A DNA stretch of 64,000 nt from Sialis fuliginosa (taxonomy: Eukaryota; Arthropoda; Insecta; Megaloptera; Sialidae), in contig OY540812.1 of the NCBI GenBank assembly GCA_961205875.1, forward strand, positions 8,184,001 to 8,248,000, in the 5' to 3' direction. The notes below the pieces were generated by a model. It was not told the origin of the DNA and made no database searches. It saw only the letters and a list, made by a program, of their open reading frames with translations. Made by a program: the position numbers and the translations under genes. Shown piece by piece: positions 1-11,780 of this stretch. The stretch's first letter is position 1; every line of letters begins with the position of its first letter.

Positions 1-817
1 ATACTATAATTATAGCTTCAAAATTGGTTAATATCAAATACGTATACAATATACAATACACAGGTTGCCCTTGTTCAAATAACTTTTTTTATACAGCTAT
101 AAAAAGATATAAAACATATTTATTAAAAAAGAGCAAAAAAACATGAAAAATAGCCTTTGTTTCATATCTTTACACCAACCAATTTTATATTTTTAGTTCC
201 CTTTATATATTTTTCTTATTAATTTTTTGCAACTGTACGAAAAACATTTTTTTTTTCAAAAATAAACATTTTTTTTGTTACCATTCAATTAATGATTTAG
301 TATCAATATTTAGAGTGCGCTATATATCATGTTATATTGAACTTAAAAACAAAAATAAATTGCCGCTTGTACACAAAGTTCTGTATGTACACATATAAAT
401 CAAAGATATATATAATTTTACGCAAATTTAATAACATTACAAAGTATATTAAAAACGAAAGCCATAAATCTTTCAGTAATCAATTTGACGTATGCAAAAA
501 AGCAAAAACCAGAACACGCTGATGATCTTCTTAATAAAGCAGGATAGGAAATTACATTAATGTTGTTTTGGTATGAAAATCAACTTGTTATTTTTTTATT
601 TTCCTATCACATTATTGCCTCGATATAATTAATACATTACATTCATTTTCACTAATTACTATGATCGGGCATCAAATACGAACAGTTATTAGGACCGGCT
701 TTGTGCATTTTAATATAGGTACTTCAAAATGTGTTATTTTACTGAAATGGCGATTAAAAAATGTTTATAGGTTTTGTTGACATGACAAAAATACCGTGAT
801 TTTGGTGTAAATACAAA

Positions 818-960
818 CGTGGATCCAGAGGGGGTCATAGGGGACAACCCCCACCCCCAACCTAAATTAGAAAACAACTTTATTAAATATATTAAAGTAC
901 AATTTTTGTCCATATCACACACATGACCCTCCCTAAATTATAAATCTAGATCCGCGCCTG
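818..960. repeat. Short dispersed repeat with GGATCCA / TAGATCC ends, copy 1
   Basis: The unit starts near CGTGGATCCAGAGGGGG and ends in CTAGATCCGCGCCTG, so its ends are roughly inverted. It matches a second copy at 51561-51714, sharing the ATTAAATATAYTAAAGTA core, a TTTTTGTCCA segment and C-rich blocks. It looks like a small non-autonomous transposon; the superfamily is not determinable here. Confidence 0.5.
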
Positions 961-2163
961 TGTAAACATGCCCAATTACATTAAATTCAAAAATATACAA
1001 AATATAATTTTACCTATTTATTTTGAATAATTTTGATTTAGGTATTGAATATTTGAAAAACGAGTAAAAAACAATTTCCTTAAAATTTTCAGGACCTCTA
1101 AAGTTCAGGGGCCCGGGCCATATGGTCCTCTTAGCCCCTCCTTCTTTCTGGGCCTGCTTGTAGGTACAAGTACAATATAAAAAAAACAAAAACTAAAATC
1201 ATAAAATTCCTCATTTACGCCGGCTCTGACGACCACCGTCGTAGAACAAGAAGGAACACCTTTTAAAATTATATATTAATTGATTCAAAAGCCGCGGGCT
1301 AGAAATAATTGAGCTAATCACTAATCGTATAGTACATCCAAAGTATTATTGATTACGTCCTATTATTCTCGAAATTTTGACAACTTAATTGTGCCACTCT
1401 ATCCTTCCATTGCAGCTAATAGATACATTAGTGAAGGGTTCTGATATAGATACATTAATTCAGTTTCACACCAACTGCTATTATTTGATATTTTTATTTT
1501 ATTGTTTTCTTCCTTTTGTTTTCCATATTTACAAACGGAAACGGCATAAAAGAAGTTATTAATTTTATTTGTTGTTATTTATGATAATGATAGTTTATTT
1601 CGTATTCGCCCCCATTGGTTTTTGGGGTTTGAGATATTAATCCCGTCTGGATATTTTAATATGTTGTATAATGACAACTTGATGATCATTAGAATTTTAT
1701 TAGCCATTGTGTGTATTATTAATTTTTAACAGTCATTAAATGTGTGTGCCTAGGTATACGTTTCATTTATAATTGTTGCAGTAATCATAAAGCATCGAAC
1801 GGTTATTTTTGTATAAAGGAAATTGAAATTTTAAATTATATGTTTTTGTTATAATATTATATATCTACGTACTGTACTAAAACAGTTTAGATTTAATGCA
1901 TATGAGCTTTTTAAATTATTGCTTGGAACCAATTTTACGGGATGGATACATCCGTTTTAATTGTTTATTTAAAAAATAATTAATTGAAAACTTTATAACT
2001 AATTGATGTATAATTAAAATATTTGTATGTTTATAACTGATATATTTCTTAGATCGTAATATAAATTTTTATAGAACTACTATAACATAGTGCTTGCTTA
2101 GAATAATTTTATTTTGGATTTGAAAAAAGTATTATCAGGATAATATAATGTAAAGTATCGTAT

Positions 2164-2411
2164 TCCAGCGCCACCTACCGGGTCCGTATTTTGTAAAAAT
2201 ATTTCTTTACACATAACAAACATATATTTTGAATATGAACCAAATCGGATCATAAATACACATTCCAAAAAAAAGATAAACCTAACAGAACACCAAAGAA
2301 ACATATAATATGATCTCACATAAAATGAAACAACGTTTTGATGTATTTTTTATATGGAAAATATACAATTTCTCTAAATATCTTGACCCCAGTGCCACTT
2401 ACCGGATCCAA
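2164..2411. repeat. Dispersed repeat fragment (CAGCGCCACCTACCGGGTCC type)
   Basis: CCAGCGCCACCTACCGGGTC at the left, followed by a TTTGTAAAAATATTTCTTTACAC segment, matches 49157-49212 closely. A third degenerate version of the first block occurs at 2387-2408 (CCAGTGCCACTTACCGGATC). It is probably the tail of a retroposon; only the block similarity is visible. Confidence 0.5.
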
Positions 2412-2839
2412 AAAAATCTATAAACTTATCAGAGCAACAAACGAATATATGGTGTGAATATGGCTTCGATACGTCCGGTGGTTTAGGCTTGATGAGTACA
2501 TAGGTACATACGCATCAACATTTTTATACCTATATTAAAATAGTTACAGTAGCTTATAAAATACTCTACTTTTTCTTGATGAAGCAAATAATTGTTTATA
2601 TTTTTAAATAATTTTATCAATAATTATTATTTTTTAATTGGGGTGGGGAAAGGGGTTTCATTGCACTCTAATGATAAATCCAATACTGATATTACCAAGA
2701 CTAATTAACTAACTGTTTGACTATCACTGTTCATATTACAGTAACATCAGAACGGATTTATGAAATAAAAACGCATTATTGCATTGCTGAACGTTTAACA
2801 ATCAATGACCATCAAACCATGAACAATAAAAAGCTTGCT

Positions 2840-3170
2840 CACATTGGAATATCTAGATACCCATGAATGATAAACAAAAACAACCAACAACTCCACCATG
2901 CACCAACAGCCGTATTTTTTATGTAAATATTTCGATGATGGGTTTCGTTTGTGCGGAGTGATATTTTTCTATGATATGGCAATTTACATAACCCTCTGTT
3001 TAGCCATAATGCGATACACTAAAGAAGGGGTGCGGCACTGTATTGTGTACGCGGTCATTTGGACGACCACCGCTCTGTAATTAAGGCTAATTGGACAACA
3101 ATATCGAATGCACTGGCTTGGTATTTAGCTTACTAATAATGTATACTTAGTACGCAGAGAACCGTATGCT
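2840..3170. promoter_or_regulatory. Candidate regulatory island
   Basis: Base composition here is more balanced than in its flanks and there are no repeat signatures. The stretch contains homeodomain-type cores (TAATTAAGG and CTAATTGG near 3080). A 60-codon frame across it resembles no known protein. An enhancer role is a guess from composition and position upstream of ladybird. Confidence 0.22.
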
Positions 3171-3363
3171 TTATTTGGTGTACTTTATGTCAGTGGTTCT
3201 GGATCGAAGGATGTGTGGAAAGATTCTAAATTAAATTGACATACCTACATATGTACATATATATGCATTCTGAATTATTACATTGTTTTACCTAGACAGT
3301 TCTAAATTCGACAAATATTATTATATTATATTATTAAGGATTCGAAATCACGTACTACAATAC

Positions 3364-4064
3364 TGCTTTGCTAAGCACAAATGTTGTATCTGACAACTTT
3401 GTCAAAATTGAGTTAAGCACAAAATGGCATTATCTATATCTTCCTGCGTCTTAATAGTATAATAAGTATACTTGTTTTTTATAATAAAAATCACCTTTTT
3501 TGTTTTTGTAATTTGCATTTTAGGCTTGAATTACTAGACTATATTGTTGTATCTGCAGTTTACTAAGAATTGTTTTATATTTTCTGTAGATACAATTTTT
3601 AATAATCTATTGACAATATGTGACAAAAATTGGTTCATGTCTTTTAATTAGAAAAATTAATATAGACCAGATTTACGGCAGTTTTACTTAATTTTTAGAA
3701 TGTTTAATGTAAATACAATAAAAAAGCAAAACTAAACAACTATATTTTACTAGGCATAATAATGGTATCTGCGTGCAGATACCATAATTATGTCTCAGTA
3801 AAGAGTAGTTACAGTAAAGTAGCTTAGTAAAATAAAGTGAGTTTACAAATCTGTAAAATGTTAACTGCTTTTTTAATAATTTTAATAGGATTCATTTTAT
3901 CACATATAATTAAAAAAATAAATTTACATAAGGAAAATACTTTAGAAAAAAACTTTATTTATAATTTTTAGCAAGTATTGAATGCAGGGCAAAAATTAAA
4001 AAATACAGATTGCATTTTCTCTACTTTCATCTAAATGCAGATAACATATTTGTACTTAGCAGGG
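3364..4064. repeat. Composite inverted-repeat element with repeated TGTATCTGC-type termini
   Basis: The left end TGCTAAGCACAAATGTTGTA (from 3369) is matched in reverse complement by the right end near 4036-4061. A related motif recurs inside and forms an almost perfect 57-bp palindrome at 3746-3802, centred on TATCTGCGTGCAGATA. Two nested copies of one non-autonomous element would explain five related motifs in both orientations. The boundaries are approximate. Confidence 0.5.
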
Positions 4065-4092
4065 CATAATATTCTATAGCGTGTTCGGCTAG

Positions 4093-4144
4093 AATTGATG
4101 ATTTTGATTGACTGCTTATTAATTGCAGTCAATCAAATCAATAA
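4093..4144. repeat. Short hairpin
   Basis: A 12-bp stem (TTGATTGACTGC against GCAGTCAATCAA) is extended by further pairing outward, around a 9-base loop. It lies just right of the composite inverted-repeat element and may be part of its debris. Confidence 0.5.
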
Positions 4145-5310
4145 TTGCAATGTGGCTGCAATCTTAGTAAAAATCTGACGAAACTACATCTTACTTTAAA
4201 AAAATTTAAATTGCAGGTACGTATATATAATATTTGTAATTATTTCTTTATAAAGATTACTTATCAACGTTATGATACTTTGCTAATTTCTGCAATTCAG
4301 TTTTTAATTAAGTACAAAAATATGTAAGACCTCTTCTTTATTTTATTGCACATGTTCTTCACGGGAAACAACTATTGTTTTTAACAATTTGTACAAACAG
4401 GTTCGCTCATTTGGGCGGAGATGCTGTGAATCATATGAGGTACTTATTTTTAATAATAATCAATGCATATTTGAGACATTTGTTCATATTTAATAACAGT
4501 AATTTACATGTTATTCCAACAAGCCTTGTTGTGAATTAAAGTTTTTGCAAAGCTTAAATCGTTTTGAATAATTATTATAATTCGTAGAAAATGCAGTTAC
4601 ACTTTTTTGCAAACATAATGATCAAGAACATGAAATAATTTATATTGATTGTAAAATTTTAAATATTTTTTAGTTAAAAAAATATAACTGTGATCTATCT
4701 ATCTATCTATCTAAAAATGACGTCATAAATACTGCATTTCATTGAAATTGCAAAAACATGAATAAGTGTTTGTATTGCAATCGGAATTCTTTAGAGAAGT
4801 AGTAGAATAGAAAAATAAAGTGTTCAAATAATCACCAGCTGCATTAAATGAGAACAAACAAAAACATTTTTTAAAATGTTATTTCGAACAAATTGTTACA
4901 AATAATCAATTCTTTTAAAAGTCATGAGGTCACAAAACTAATAACATATAAACATGTTTTCTATAAAGTACAAACAACTGTCGTGTGTATTGTCGTAATC
5001 TATTTTGTCTAAATATAAAGATCAAACCTCCTTGCGCACGTCTGACCAAGGAGTGCCAAATAAAAATATTTCACGAATAATGTGTCTCATTGTTTCAAAT
5101 ATTGGAACCGAACAAAAGGAAATAACAATGGTTACTCCAAATATAAGTGGAGACAATGTTTTAATGAAACAGTGTTGTATTTGTGTTTTTAATAAATCTT
5201 ATTCAATAAGAATGGTAAACTAATATCCCAGATAGACATCTATGATGATAATGAATTGATAAAATAAAGGCTATAGCAATGTAAAATCGGCCTCAACACG
5301 GATTTGGCTA

Positions 5311-5630
5311 ATTTTTATTGTGAATGTTGCTTTTTATGTGAGAATTCTCATGCCCATTTATTAGTCTTTAAAAGTTGATTTTTTTTTTCAAAATTTCACA
5401 AACTTTTTTTTACTTGATAGAGTATGCGCAACTTCATGAAAATATTACCTGATATGCACCTTTTCAACTTCTACATTGTACCATAGTTTGAACTTAATAA
5501 AAAAAATTTCTTAAAAAAAATAATTAAAAAAAATTGAAAATAATTTTTTTTTCAAAAATGATTAACTTTTAGAGGCTAATAATTGGGCATGAGAATTCTC
5601 ACCTAAAGAGCAACATTCACAATATAAAAT
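5311..5630. repeat. Foldback MITE, about 320 bp
   Basis: The left arm ATTGTGAATGTTGCTTTTTA and the following GAGAATTCTCATGCCCA are repeated in inverted order at the right end (GGGCATGAGAATTCTC, then GCAACATTCACAAT). The arms are about 75 bp with scattered mismatches. The interior is A/T homopolymer-rich with no coding potential. Confidence 0.7.
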
Positions 5631-6032
5631 TTATATAATACTATTTTTATAAAATTTATAGCAACATGAGTTAAATTTGTTTGAGTAAATAGATTTACTT
5701 CATGTTTATGAAAACTTTACAGTACACCATTTGTTAAATTATTCATCATTTACTTTATAATTTGTTTGGGTAAAAATGATTAAAATATTACTTAAAAAGT
5801 GCGTAAAATTATAATATGCAGTAAAGTTTACATCCAGGTGCGCACTCATAAGGCACACAACGTTATTGCAAGTCGTGATGAGCGTGAGTTAAATATGGTG
5901 CAAATATGATGTACCTACATAGATGTGTCTAGCTGGAATATTATAACTAGTGATGTAAAATTTCATAAAAATATATTTTTTTGAAAAGTTTTATGCAAAA
6001 TTTCAAATCGGTGAAAAGTTTAGATTATAATA

Positions 6033-6155
6033 CTTCTGGGTGTAAGCCGCGTCGGTTTGGTCGTGTTATCGAAGAGCTCTGAAGATATCCACTGCAATGT
6101 GTGACGAAACGTTGACCGATAACACGACCAAACTGACGCGGTTTACACTCAGAAG
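6033..6155. repeat. Inverted repeat, 39-bp arms, with ribozyme-like core words in the loop
   Basis: CTTCTGGGTGTAAGCCGCGT and onward is matched by a reverse-complement arm ending in CACTCAGAAG. The arms are 39 bp with 3 mismatches. The spacer contains CTGAAGA and GACGAAACGTTGAC on the plus strand. Those words resemble the hammerhead core (CUGANGA ... GAAA), but the intervening stem pairs poorly. Confidence 0.65.
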
Positions 6156-6419
6156 CCAAGATCCATATCAAGATCACCACGGAAGCCTCAAGACTTGTAA
6201 TGTAATACATAATTTATTTTTATTTTTAAATTATGTACAACAAAAAAAAAGCGAACCACAATCCAAGTTAAAAGATTATTTTTTAATTAAGTCCTCAAAT
6301 ACCTACCAATATAAAGAGTCTATTTGATACTTAAACGATCGAAATATTAAATATCACGATCAGTTTTATTTTAATCGTTATAAAGCAGTAGGTACGGATA
6401 CAAAACCAATCATTGATTT

Positions 6420-6650
6420 GTAATTAAGATAATAAACGAAGCCTCGGTCTTCAATTAAAAGTACACGCGCTCTGTGATTAACACAGCACTAGTTGTCGGT
6501 GCGCCCCTGCGAGAGACCTAGCCTCAAAGTGTCGCAAGAGTCCGCAGCTGCCGCGACGTGGTGATAGGGGCGCCGGGCGAGGTGATGACGACATTATGGC
6601 TCTCCCATCACACACTACATATTAATTTCCACGGTTCTTAACGCCCCTGT
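6420..6650. promoter_or_regulatory. Candidate regulatory island (GC-rich)
   Basis: This is one of the most GC-rich stretches in the left third. It contains TAATTAAG (6421), the near-palindrome CTGTGATTAACACAG (6472-6486) and an E-box CAGCTG (6545-6550). It has no reading frame and no repeat structure. The position upstream of a muscle/CNS homeobox gene fits an enhancer, but nothing here proves it. Confidence 0.3.
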
Positions 6651-9017
6651 GAATTATATATCTATTTGCACATTAACATTATACGACATTCATGTGTGGT
6701 TTCTATTTAATATAGGGTGTTCTCTCAATTGGTTTTCATATTGAAATTTTTAGAAATTTTGTTATTAAAAAATTCTTGTAGGTAACAAAAAATACTAACT
6801 AGTTTTCTATATGACTTATTTATACATATAAAAACATTGATTTTAATTCCGATTATTTTGCAATGTAAGACTGTGACCGGGTTTCGTTAATTAAATTTGT
6901 GAGCGCAAAATCAAGAGTCTTTTTCTTGATTTTTTTAAAGAAAGGTATCAAAATTTATTGAAAAAAAAAATTTTATATACGTATTAATTCAAAATTTTCT
7001 ATTTATTTATAATTTAAAAACAAAATGGCGTTGCTGCAGCTACCATAATTAAATCCATTTTTTTATGACCTCCCTGGCCGTACTCATGTAGGTCGCAATT
7101 TTTTATTTGAAACAAAAAACATAAAAGATTCTTAAAATATATGCTAAAACGAAGTGAATGGCATAGAATTTTCTCGAAATATTGTTTTAAAAAATATGAC
7201 GTAGTTTTGAATGAAATTTTTTTCGAAAAAACCTGTCGAAAATCGGATCTAAAATCGGGTATACTAGATCAATCAAAAAAATCTTACGTCCTTACTAGAA
7301 AATGTTATTGTGAAGTTGAGTACGGCCAGCTCAAAAATAATTTCGAGAAAAACGTTATTTAAGTTTGAAAGCCGCACTCGAGCGACTCGAATTACCCGCC
7401 AAACGGTGTTAACTTCTTTCGAAAAGTTGACATTTTGAACCCTTTAAAAAATTTTCTCCCACATAAGACCTTTCGTACATTATTTTTGAATAGTTAATTT
7501 AAACCAATAAAAAAGTTTCAACTTTTTTTTACAAAGTAATACCCCATCTTAAATTGAATACGTATTTTAATATATAATATTTTTTATTAAAATATCTTTT
7601 ACTGTTTCTGTTACTTAAATATGTTGTCCTCTTTAAATTACTTGTCTCCCGCAGGGGACGGTTTTCATCAACACTCAATAAGATATAATCAACGACAGCA
7701 TATGCAATATGCACTTTTTTTAAAACAAATTTCGTATTTTTAATTGTATCAATATCTTGCACGAATACATTAAATAATTTACGTATAATTTTCAATGCTG
7801 AAAAAAAATACCAATATTTATTTTAATAAGTTAATTTACACGTTACTTCAAAAATATTACTTTCTTTAGGCGAAACATGTTTGGTCAAAACAATTACTGT
7901 ACGAATTCATACTTTGTATATGTATATTTATTTGAATATAAACACAAAGAAATTTTAATGTCTTCATGTTGTACTCTGTTTCACACATATGTGCATATTT
8001 CATATATGAATTTTTTAAATAATAATGTGTATATATATTAAAATAATTATGCAGATGTGTTACATATTTAATAGTAGTTTATATGAAACAGTACCAACAT
8101 GTTATTACAATTTGAAAAATAAATGAGATAATCATAATAATTGTATCTAAGTATTTAAAATTAAAACTAAATCCTTATTTTCAATTAAAATGGAATTAAG
8201 TGTAATTTATTTCCAATTTTGTGTACTATATGTTAATAATATTGATAAAGAGTTACAACTGTGTGCAATGTTTTTTTTATTATTACTTTGTTTCATTAAA
8301 AGAAAAACTAAAGTAAAATGTAGCAATAAAATACAAATAACAATAATGCCCGATTTCTTCTATCTGTGTTACCGGTTTGTTTGTATTAACAGCTTGTTAA
8401 ATAGCGAATACTCTGATTGGTCCATTTGTAGATTTACATGATTGATACCAATAAATTTTTTTCATAAAACTGGGGGTAATATTATTAAATTCAGAAATAT
8501 TAAGTTATTACGTACTGTAGTAAACTTTATAATAACTAACTTTATAAACTATATGTACATATCTATTTCTGTAACTCCCTGTAGAAATAGTTTTATATTT
8601 CACAAGCAAATTTAATGTGTTTCTCTCACCACTTTGCAGTGACACTGAGAAAATGTAATTCCAGAAAATTACATATTTCAGAACTATAAACAAATTAGCA
8701 GAACCACTTTGTATTCAATGTTTCTTCGTTGAAAATTTAATTAGTTTTTCATCAGAGCGATGTTTATTTTTCTCCTTATTTTTAATTTATTGCATCTTTT
8801 TGACATAATTATTATCGGATGTAATTATTTATAATATTTCTGATCGCAAGGTATTTATGAAATAAATATTAAGAAATACTTTAGTTAAAAGTAAACTATT
8901 TTGCTATAAACTATTATTACAAGTTATTAAATATTTTATAATAACTTTAAATTAATTTTGTTCAGACCGAACAAGAATTTGATCAATTTTAATAATGATT
9001 ACGTATGCTTCTTTTTA

Positions 9018-9418
9018 GGGTTCCATAGATGTATGTGTATTTTTCCCATTTGATTAACATGGGAAAAATTACATTTTATTTACGCGTGAATAGCCCGTTG
9101 TTTTTTGAAAATTTCTGAGAGCAATATTTTTATTATATTTTATATATATTTAAATCCTGTAATTTTTAAGATATATTTGTTGAAATTTAATAATATGCTG
9201 CTGTGAGAAATTAAAATAAATAATTTTCCAGCGAGCTATTCACGCGTATAAGTAAAAAAGTAAGTTTTCCCATGTTAATAAAATGGGAAAAATACTCGGT
9301 TTGCGCCGTTCACAGGTTTGACCTACGAATCTGAAATTTTTGGATAGTTATCTTTTGATCCAAAGCTAAAACATAGGCCAATGGGACTGAAAAAATAAAA
9401 AATAAATAAAAAACACCC
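9018..9418. mobile_element. Long-inverted-repeat MITE family B, copy 1 (left arm shortened)
   Basis: The right end carries the full family arm: a block with TTTCCCATGTTAATAAAATG, a GTTTGCGCCGTTCACAGG block, GATCCAAAGCTAAAACATAG and the end CACCC followed by TA. The left end keeps GGG after TA and the TTTCCCATTTGATTAACATG block, but about 130 bp of the arm is missing. Full copies are at 13687-14307 and 17106-17621. TA at both borders fits a Tc1/mariner-type origin. Confidence 0.65.
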
Positions 9419-9599
9419 TAATATATATACATAGATAGATGTAGAAAAATCTTATGTCTTCGGTCGTAGTCACCAATATTTTGACAAACGGCGATACTCA
9501 ATTTCCATTGTTGTACAAGAAATCAATTTACGAAATGTCACTCTGTCGTATATCGTACATTACCAAATCGTTTAACTCTCTGGTGCAGGATAAAATTGT

Positions 9600-9830
9600 T
9601 TTCCACTAGAAGTAAATCACCAATTACGTCTAGGGACATTTTTCTTTTGTCACCACGGTTGTATTGGCGACGGCGGCCATTTTGCAACGTTTGTTGGAAT
9701 CCACTTTCACACTTGAAGTGCTTTATAGCTATTGTTGAATTTTACGAGATCGTGAGGAGTTTGTTGTGTGTATATTCCTTTAGTGCTGTAAATGTTGCGG
9801 TGTCTCTTTTTAACTCACATTAAATTTATT
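9600..9830. promoter_or_regulatory. Candidate regulatory island with a double NK-type site
   Basis: This is a GC-richer stretch without repeats. It contains CACTTGAAGTG at 9710-9720, which reads as CACTTGA on one side and TGAAGTG on the other. These match the NK-2 class core (TCAAGTG / TNAAGTG) bound by Tinman-like homeodomains. A 75-codon frame across it has no recognisable features. A regulatory role is inference. Confidence 0.28.
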
Positions 9831-10189
9831 TCTTTTTACCGTCGATTAATTTTACACAACAGAATTGCAATTTATTGGCACACGTTTTTTATGAGAGAAA
9901 GGTTATTTTGATACAAAGGTATATAAAACTTTGCGGCAGGGGCGTTGTATGGATTATAAAATCCACACCGGTGTCATATTAAGATTTATGTATTGGCTTT
10001 TGAAACAATTAACTCCATTTGTTTCAGTTTTGCAACGATTACTTTATTGGCTGTTAAATTGTTTATAACTAGAACAATATGTGTAGCTTTACACATATAG
10101 TGAGATTTTGAATTTGGTACGGATAAGACATTTATATGAGATTTGTATATATAATTTCTGTTAAAGAAGAAACACCTATATTTTATATA

Positions 10190-10602
10190 AGGTACTGGCA
10201 CCAGTCTTGAACTCTTTAAGAGCAATGGTATGTTACTAATAAAATAATTAACTTTTTATTAAATCAATTTAATGTATATTATATATGTTTTTCTCCAGTA
10301 ACAAACAACGTAAAACCAGTAATAAATACCCAGTGATGAACACTTGTTAAAGATTACAAAAAGTCGTAAAATTTAAAACAATGTAAAGCATCTATACATA
10401 AGAAAATAGTGTACCAAACCGCGATAATTGATTGTTCACTGTTTATAAATAAAATGATCAATTATCATCATATTATCATGCTATAAGACAGTTAAATAGA
10501 TTAATATCCAGTAATCAAATATCAATAAATATTTCAAATTCAGTGCATTTCATTTAAAAATCTTCAACACTGAGGTATTGTTCCAGACTGGTACCAGTAC
10601 CT
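10190..10602. mobile_element. TA-flanked MITE family A, copy 1 (413 bp)
   Basis: It begins AGGTACTGGCACCAGTC and ends GACTGGTACCAGTACCT, a near-perfect 17-bp terminal inverted repeat. A TA dinucleotide sits immediately outside each end. The interior shares AATCAATTTAAT, GTAAAACCAGTAAT and TAAGACAGTTAAAT words with copies at 11241-11780 and 50311-50865. There is no coding capacity. The TA target points to a Tc1/mariner-type transposase acting in trans. Confidence 0.8.
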
Positions 10603-10659
10603 TAGTTAAAAAATATCAAACATAATAATATACATATACAAGTAATCATTGCTAACACA

Positions 10660-10950
10660 GACCACTAAACGCCCTATCAACAACGCGAGCTAAATATCGC
10701 GTCGTGATCCGCATGCGCACCGAGAGAACCATTGTTCCGGCACCCTCCGGACTACGGCGACGGCGAAGTTGCAGCGATATTTTCGCGGTAGCACGGACTT
10801 GAGGAATGCTTATTTTCTCATCAGAATTAAATCGAGTGGAAAATAGCAGCGAGCACGGGCTCTCTCGGAGCTGGTGACAGCGGTGGTGTCACATGACCCT
10901 GCGACACAACGACATTGCAAAGCGGGTGTGTGGGGGTGACGGTGTCACAC
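10660..10950. promoter_or_regulatory. Candidate regulatory island (GC-rich, CpG-rich)
   Basis: About 290 bp of markedly GC- and CpG-rich sequence (for example GACTACGGCGACGGCGAAG) lies between two MITE copies. It shows no long open frame and no inverted ends. It could be an enhancer or a promoter-like island; a non-coding first exon cannot be excluded. Judged only from composition and lack of other explanation. Confidence 0.3.
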
Positions 10951-11240
10951 TGTCTATTTATTATTGCAGACAATATTGCTGTTTATATACAGCATTGAAA
11001 TTTAATGCAGTGTGATATGTTTTAGTTGATTTTATGTAGTGGGTAAGGATCAGGGTATTTATTAATTTTATACGTGTGATATATTATGTTGCTAAATTGG
11101 TTCTTTTTTAATGAATACTTTGATTATATTGCACCGTTACAAGTTGTATCGTTTATGTAGTTGAAATATTGTACAAAATTATAACGTGACATTTAATTTT
11201 GGAAATATTGTTACTAAATGAAATTTGGTGTAGGTTAATA

Positions 11241-11780
11241 TGGTAAAGGCACCAGTTATGGTCGCCATAAGAGCAAGTTTTCGTTTTTTTTGATTAATGG
11301 GCTTATTTTTGGTAATTTTCATGTACTGATGTTTCTAATAAAACAAGTAACTCTTTATTTAATCAATTTAATTACCAAATATAGTATGTTTTTTAAATTA
11401 TAGTCTATATTTTGTTCATGTATTTTCTCCAGTAATGGCAAAGGTAAAACCAGTAATGAGCACGCACTGATGGACACTTGCTAATGATTACAAAATGATA
11501 AGTACTACGACACACAAGATATAAAAGAAAGAATCATCAAATTTGAAGCTATGTAAAGAAGTTGCTATGATAATATAATGATTAATAAATAAATTATACT
11601 AATAATTAGTTTAAATGTCCATCATTTTGACACCTATTGGCCGATTGTCATCAAATCGCGTTGTAAGACAGTTAAATGTATATATTGAATTAATATTCAG
11701 AAATGGTAGTAATCAAATATCAACATATATTTCTAATTCAGTACATTTAATTTAGAATTTGGTCCTTGTCAAGACTATCT
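11241..11780. mobile_element. TA-flanked MITE family A, copy 2 (540 bp)
   Basis: This copy shares a long interior with copy 3 (blocks such as AGCAAG, ATGAGCACGCA, AAGTACTACGACAC and ACCTATTGGCCGATTGT). The left end is TGGTAAAGGCACCAGT after TA. The right end has lost about 9 bases of the inverted repeat but still finishes ATCT before TA. It is more eroded at its ends than the other two. Confidence 0.75.

Noticed and set aside
2898-3080. 60-codon hydrophobic frame, possible small membrane protein
   Set aside because: Length within chance expectation, no splice or promoter evidence; the underlying DNA is more simply a non-coding island.
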